Below, piece after piece: positions 5,359-6,047 of a stretch of 6,047 nt of DNA. The notes under the pieces were generated by a model, which saw only the letters and a list, made by a program, of their open reading frames with translations, had not been told where the DNA came from and made no database searches. Position 1 is the stretch's first letter. Each line of letters starts with the position of its first letter. Origin of the DNA: Sulfurimonas sp. (GTDB taxonomy: Bacteria > Campylobacterota > Campylobacteria > Campylobacterales > Sulfurimonadaceae); NCBI GenBank assembly GCA_030646745.1, contig JAUSKV010000263.1, forward strand, positions 1-6,047, in the 5' to 3' direction. A program made the position numbers and the translations under genes.

Positions 5359-5895
5359 TTATTTCTTAGAAGTTTTACCGGCTTTACGCGCGATATGCTC
5401 TTCCATGTATTTAACACCTTTACCTTTATAAGGCTCTGGTGGACGGAAAGAACGAATTTTAGCAGCAACTTGACCTAGAGCTTGTTTATCATGACTTTTT
5501 ATAGTAATAACATTTTTCTCTACAACTGCTTCCATACTTTCTGGCAACTCATAGTTAATATCATGAGAATAACCTAACTGAAGATTAAGTACATTGCCAT
5601 TTACTGCAGCACGGTAACCAACACCATTAATTTCTAACTGCTTTGTATAACCAGTAACTAAACCAGTCACTATGTTTGCAGCTAAAGCACGGTAAGTTCC
5701 CCAAAAAGCTCTATGAGTTTTTGCCTCAGATAGATTAGCAAAAGTTAATGTATTGCCTTCAATAGTAAAAGCAACATTTCCTCTTGTATCTAAATCAACA
5801 CTATTTTTGCCTTTAGCAAAAGTAATAACATTTCCATTTGAACTAACATTTATATCAGCAGTAAATTCTACCGGTAATTTTCCAATTCTTGACAT
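5359..5895 (-). CDS. rplF: 50S ribosomal protein L6
   Basis: A 178-residue L6 of ordinary length, formed of two tandem alpha/beta repeats. It begins MSRIGKLPVEF. The second repeat includes KQLEINGVGYRAAVNGNVL and LQLGYSHDINYELP. The L6 C-terminal signature follows (VAAKIRSFRPPEPYKGKGVKYMEE as positions about 143-166), then a lysine-rich tail. L6 binds helix 97 of 23S rRNA near the sarcin-ricin loop, at the factor-binding site. GGAG (opposite 5901-5904) is 5 nt before the ATG, in the 9-nt gap after rpsH. Confidence 0.97.
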   Translation of the reverse strand: MSRIGKLPVEFTADINVSSNGNVITFAKGKNSVDLDTRGNVAFTIEGNTLTFANLSEAKTHRAFWGTYRALAANIVTGLVTGYTKQLEINGVGYRAAVNGNVLNLQLGYSHDINYELPESMEAVVEKNVITIKSHDKQALGQVAAKIRSFRPPEPYKGKGVKYMEEHIARKAGKTSKK

Positions 5896-5904
5896 GCTAT
5901 CTCC

Positions 5905-6047
5905 CTACCAAACCGTACACATAACTTCGCCACCAATGCCAAGCTCATATGCTTTGTCATTTGGTAGTACGCCATGTGATGTACTTACTATAATAGTGCC
6001 GTAACCTTTTTTAAATCGCTTATTCTCTTCTTTACCTTTGTAAACAC
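5905..6047 (-). CDS. rpsH: 30S ribosomal protein S8, C-terminal end (partial)
   Basis: The last 46 codons of a gene that starts beyond the window, read from the 6047 side to a TAG opposite 5905-5907. The C-terminal half of S8 is recognisable: [19 protein letters not shown], followed by the diagnostic [12 protein letters not shown] ending. S8 binds the central domain of 16S rRNA and organises the 30S platform. In E. coli it also represses the spc operon by binding its mRNA near rplE; that target would lie outside this window. The position before rplF matches the standard spc operon order. Confidence 0.95.
   Translation of the reverse strand, partial: VYKGKEENKRFKKGYGTIIVSTSHGVLPNDKAYELGIGGEVMCTVW

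Noticed and set aside
4457..6004. Plus-strand open frames at 4457-4654 and 5753-6004, opposite rplO/rpsE and rplF/rpsH
   Set aside because: They are antisense to ribosomal protein genes whose sequences are conserved on the other strand.
1..6047. Mobile elements, CRISPR arrays, tRNA or rRNA genes, phage genes
   Set aside because: I saw no transposase or integrase motifs, no regularly spaced repeats, no cloverleaf-like sequence and no terminal repeats. The window reads as stable core chromosome.

Overview
The window is AT-rich bacterial DNA. It carries most of the 3' half of a ribosomal protein (spc-type) operon on the minus strand, facing a short plus-strand segment with unrelated metabolic and sensory genes. 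Several features point to a Campylobacterota (epsilonproteobacterial) chromosome, plausibly Sulfurimonas-like. rpmD (L30) is absent between rpsE and rplO. L15, S5 and SecY are the short forms known from Campylobacter and Helicobacter relatives. secY is followed directly by map and infA. The genus is an inference from gene order and protein character, not from a search.

Plus strand, 1-1846. The window opens in the last 46 codons of trpB (tryptophan synthase beta), followed by a strong hairpin terminator (163-192). A perfect TATAAT 25 nt ahead of the next gene suggests that gene has its own promoter. The gene (289-1272) encodes a hemerythrin-HHE plus PAS protein, probably a diiron redox or gas sensor with no recognisable output domain. 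A 280-nt intergenic region follows (1273-1552). It holds a candidate promoter, a small inverted repeat, a hairpin that looks like a minus-strand terminator, and a 12-codon upstream ORF ending in the next gene's ribosome binding site. The last plus-strand gene is a stand-alone AroQ-type chorismate mutase, better started at 1553 than at 1547.

Minus strand, 6047-1875. In transcription order: rpsH (3' end only), rplF, rplR, rpsE, rplO, secY, map, infA. Gaps are only 2-18 nt, so this is a single tightly packed operon. It joins ribosome assembly (S8, L6, L18, S5, L15), membrane protein insertion (SecY), N-terminal methionine removal (Map) and translation initiation (IF-1). secY uses a GTG start, and both secY and map lack a clear Shine-Dalgarno sequence, so both probably depend on translational coupling. 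A hairpin at 1852-1878 lies between the convergent infA and chorismate mutase genes and probably terminates both. No rpmJ or rpsM follows infA, so the alpha operon is not joined here.

Most of the window is ordinary core genome. I found no convincing new biological system. The points most worth checking are the HHE-PAS sensor, the intergenic region ahead of the chorismate mutase, and the Gln-to-Glu change in that enzyme's active site.
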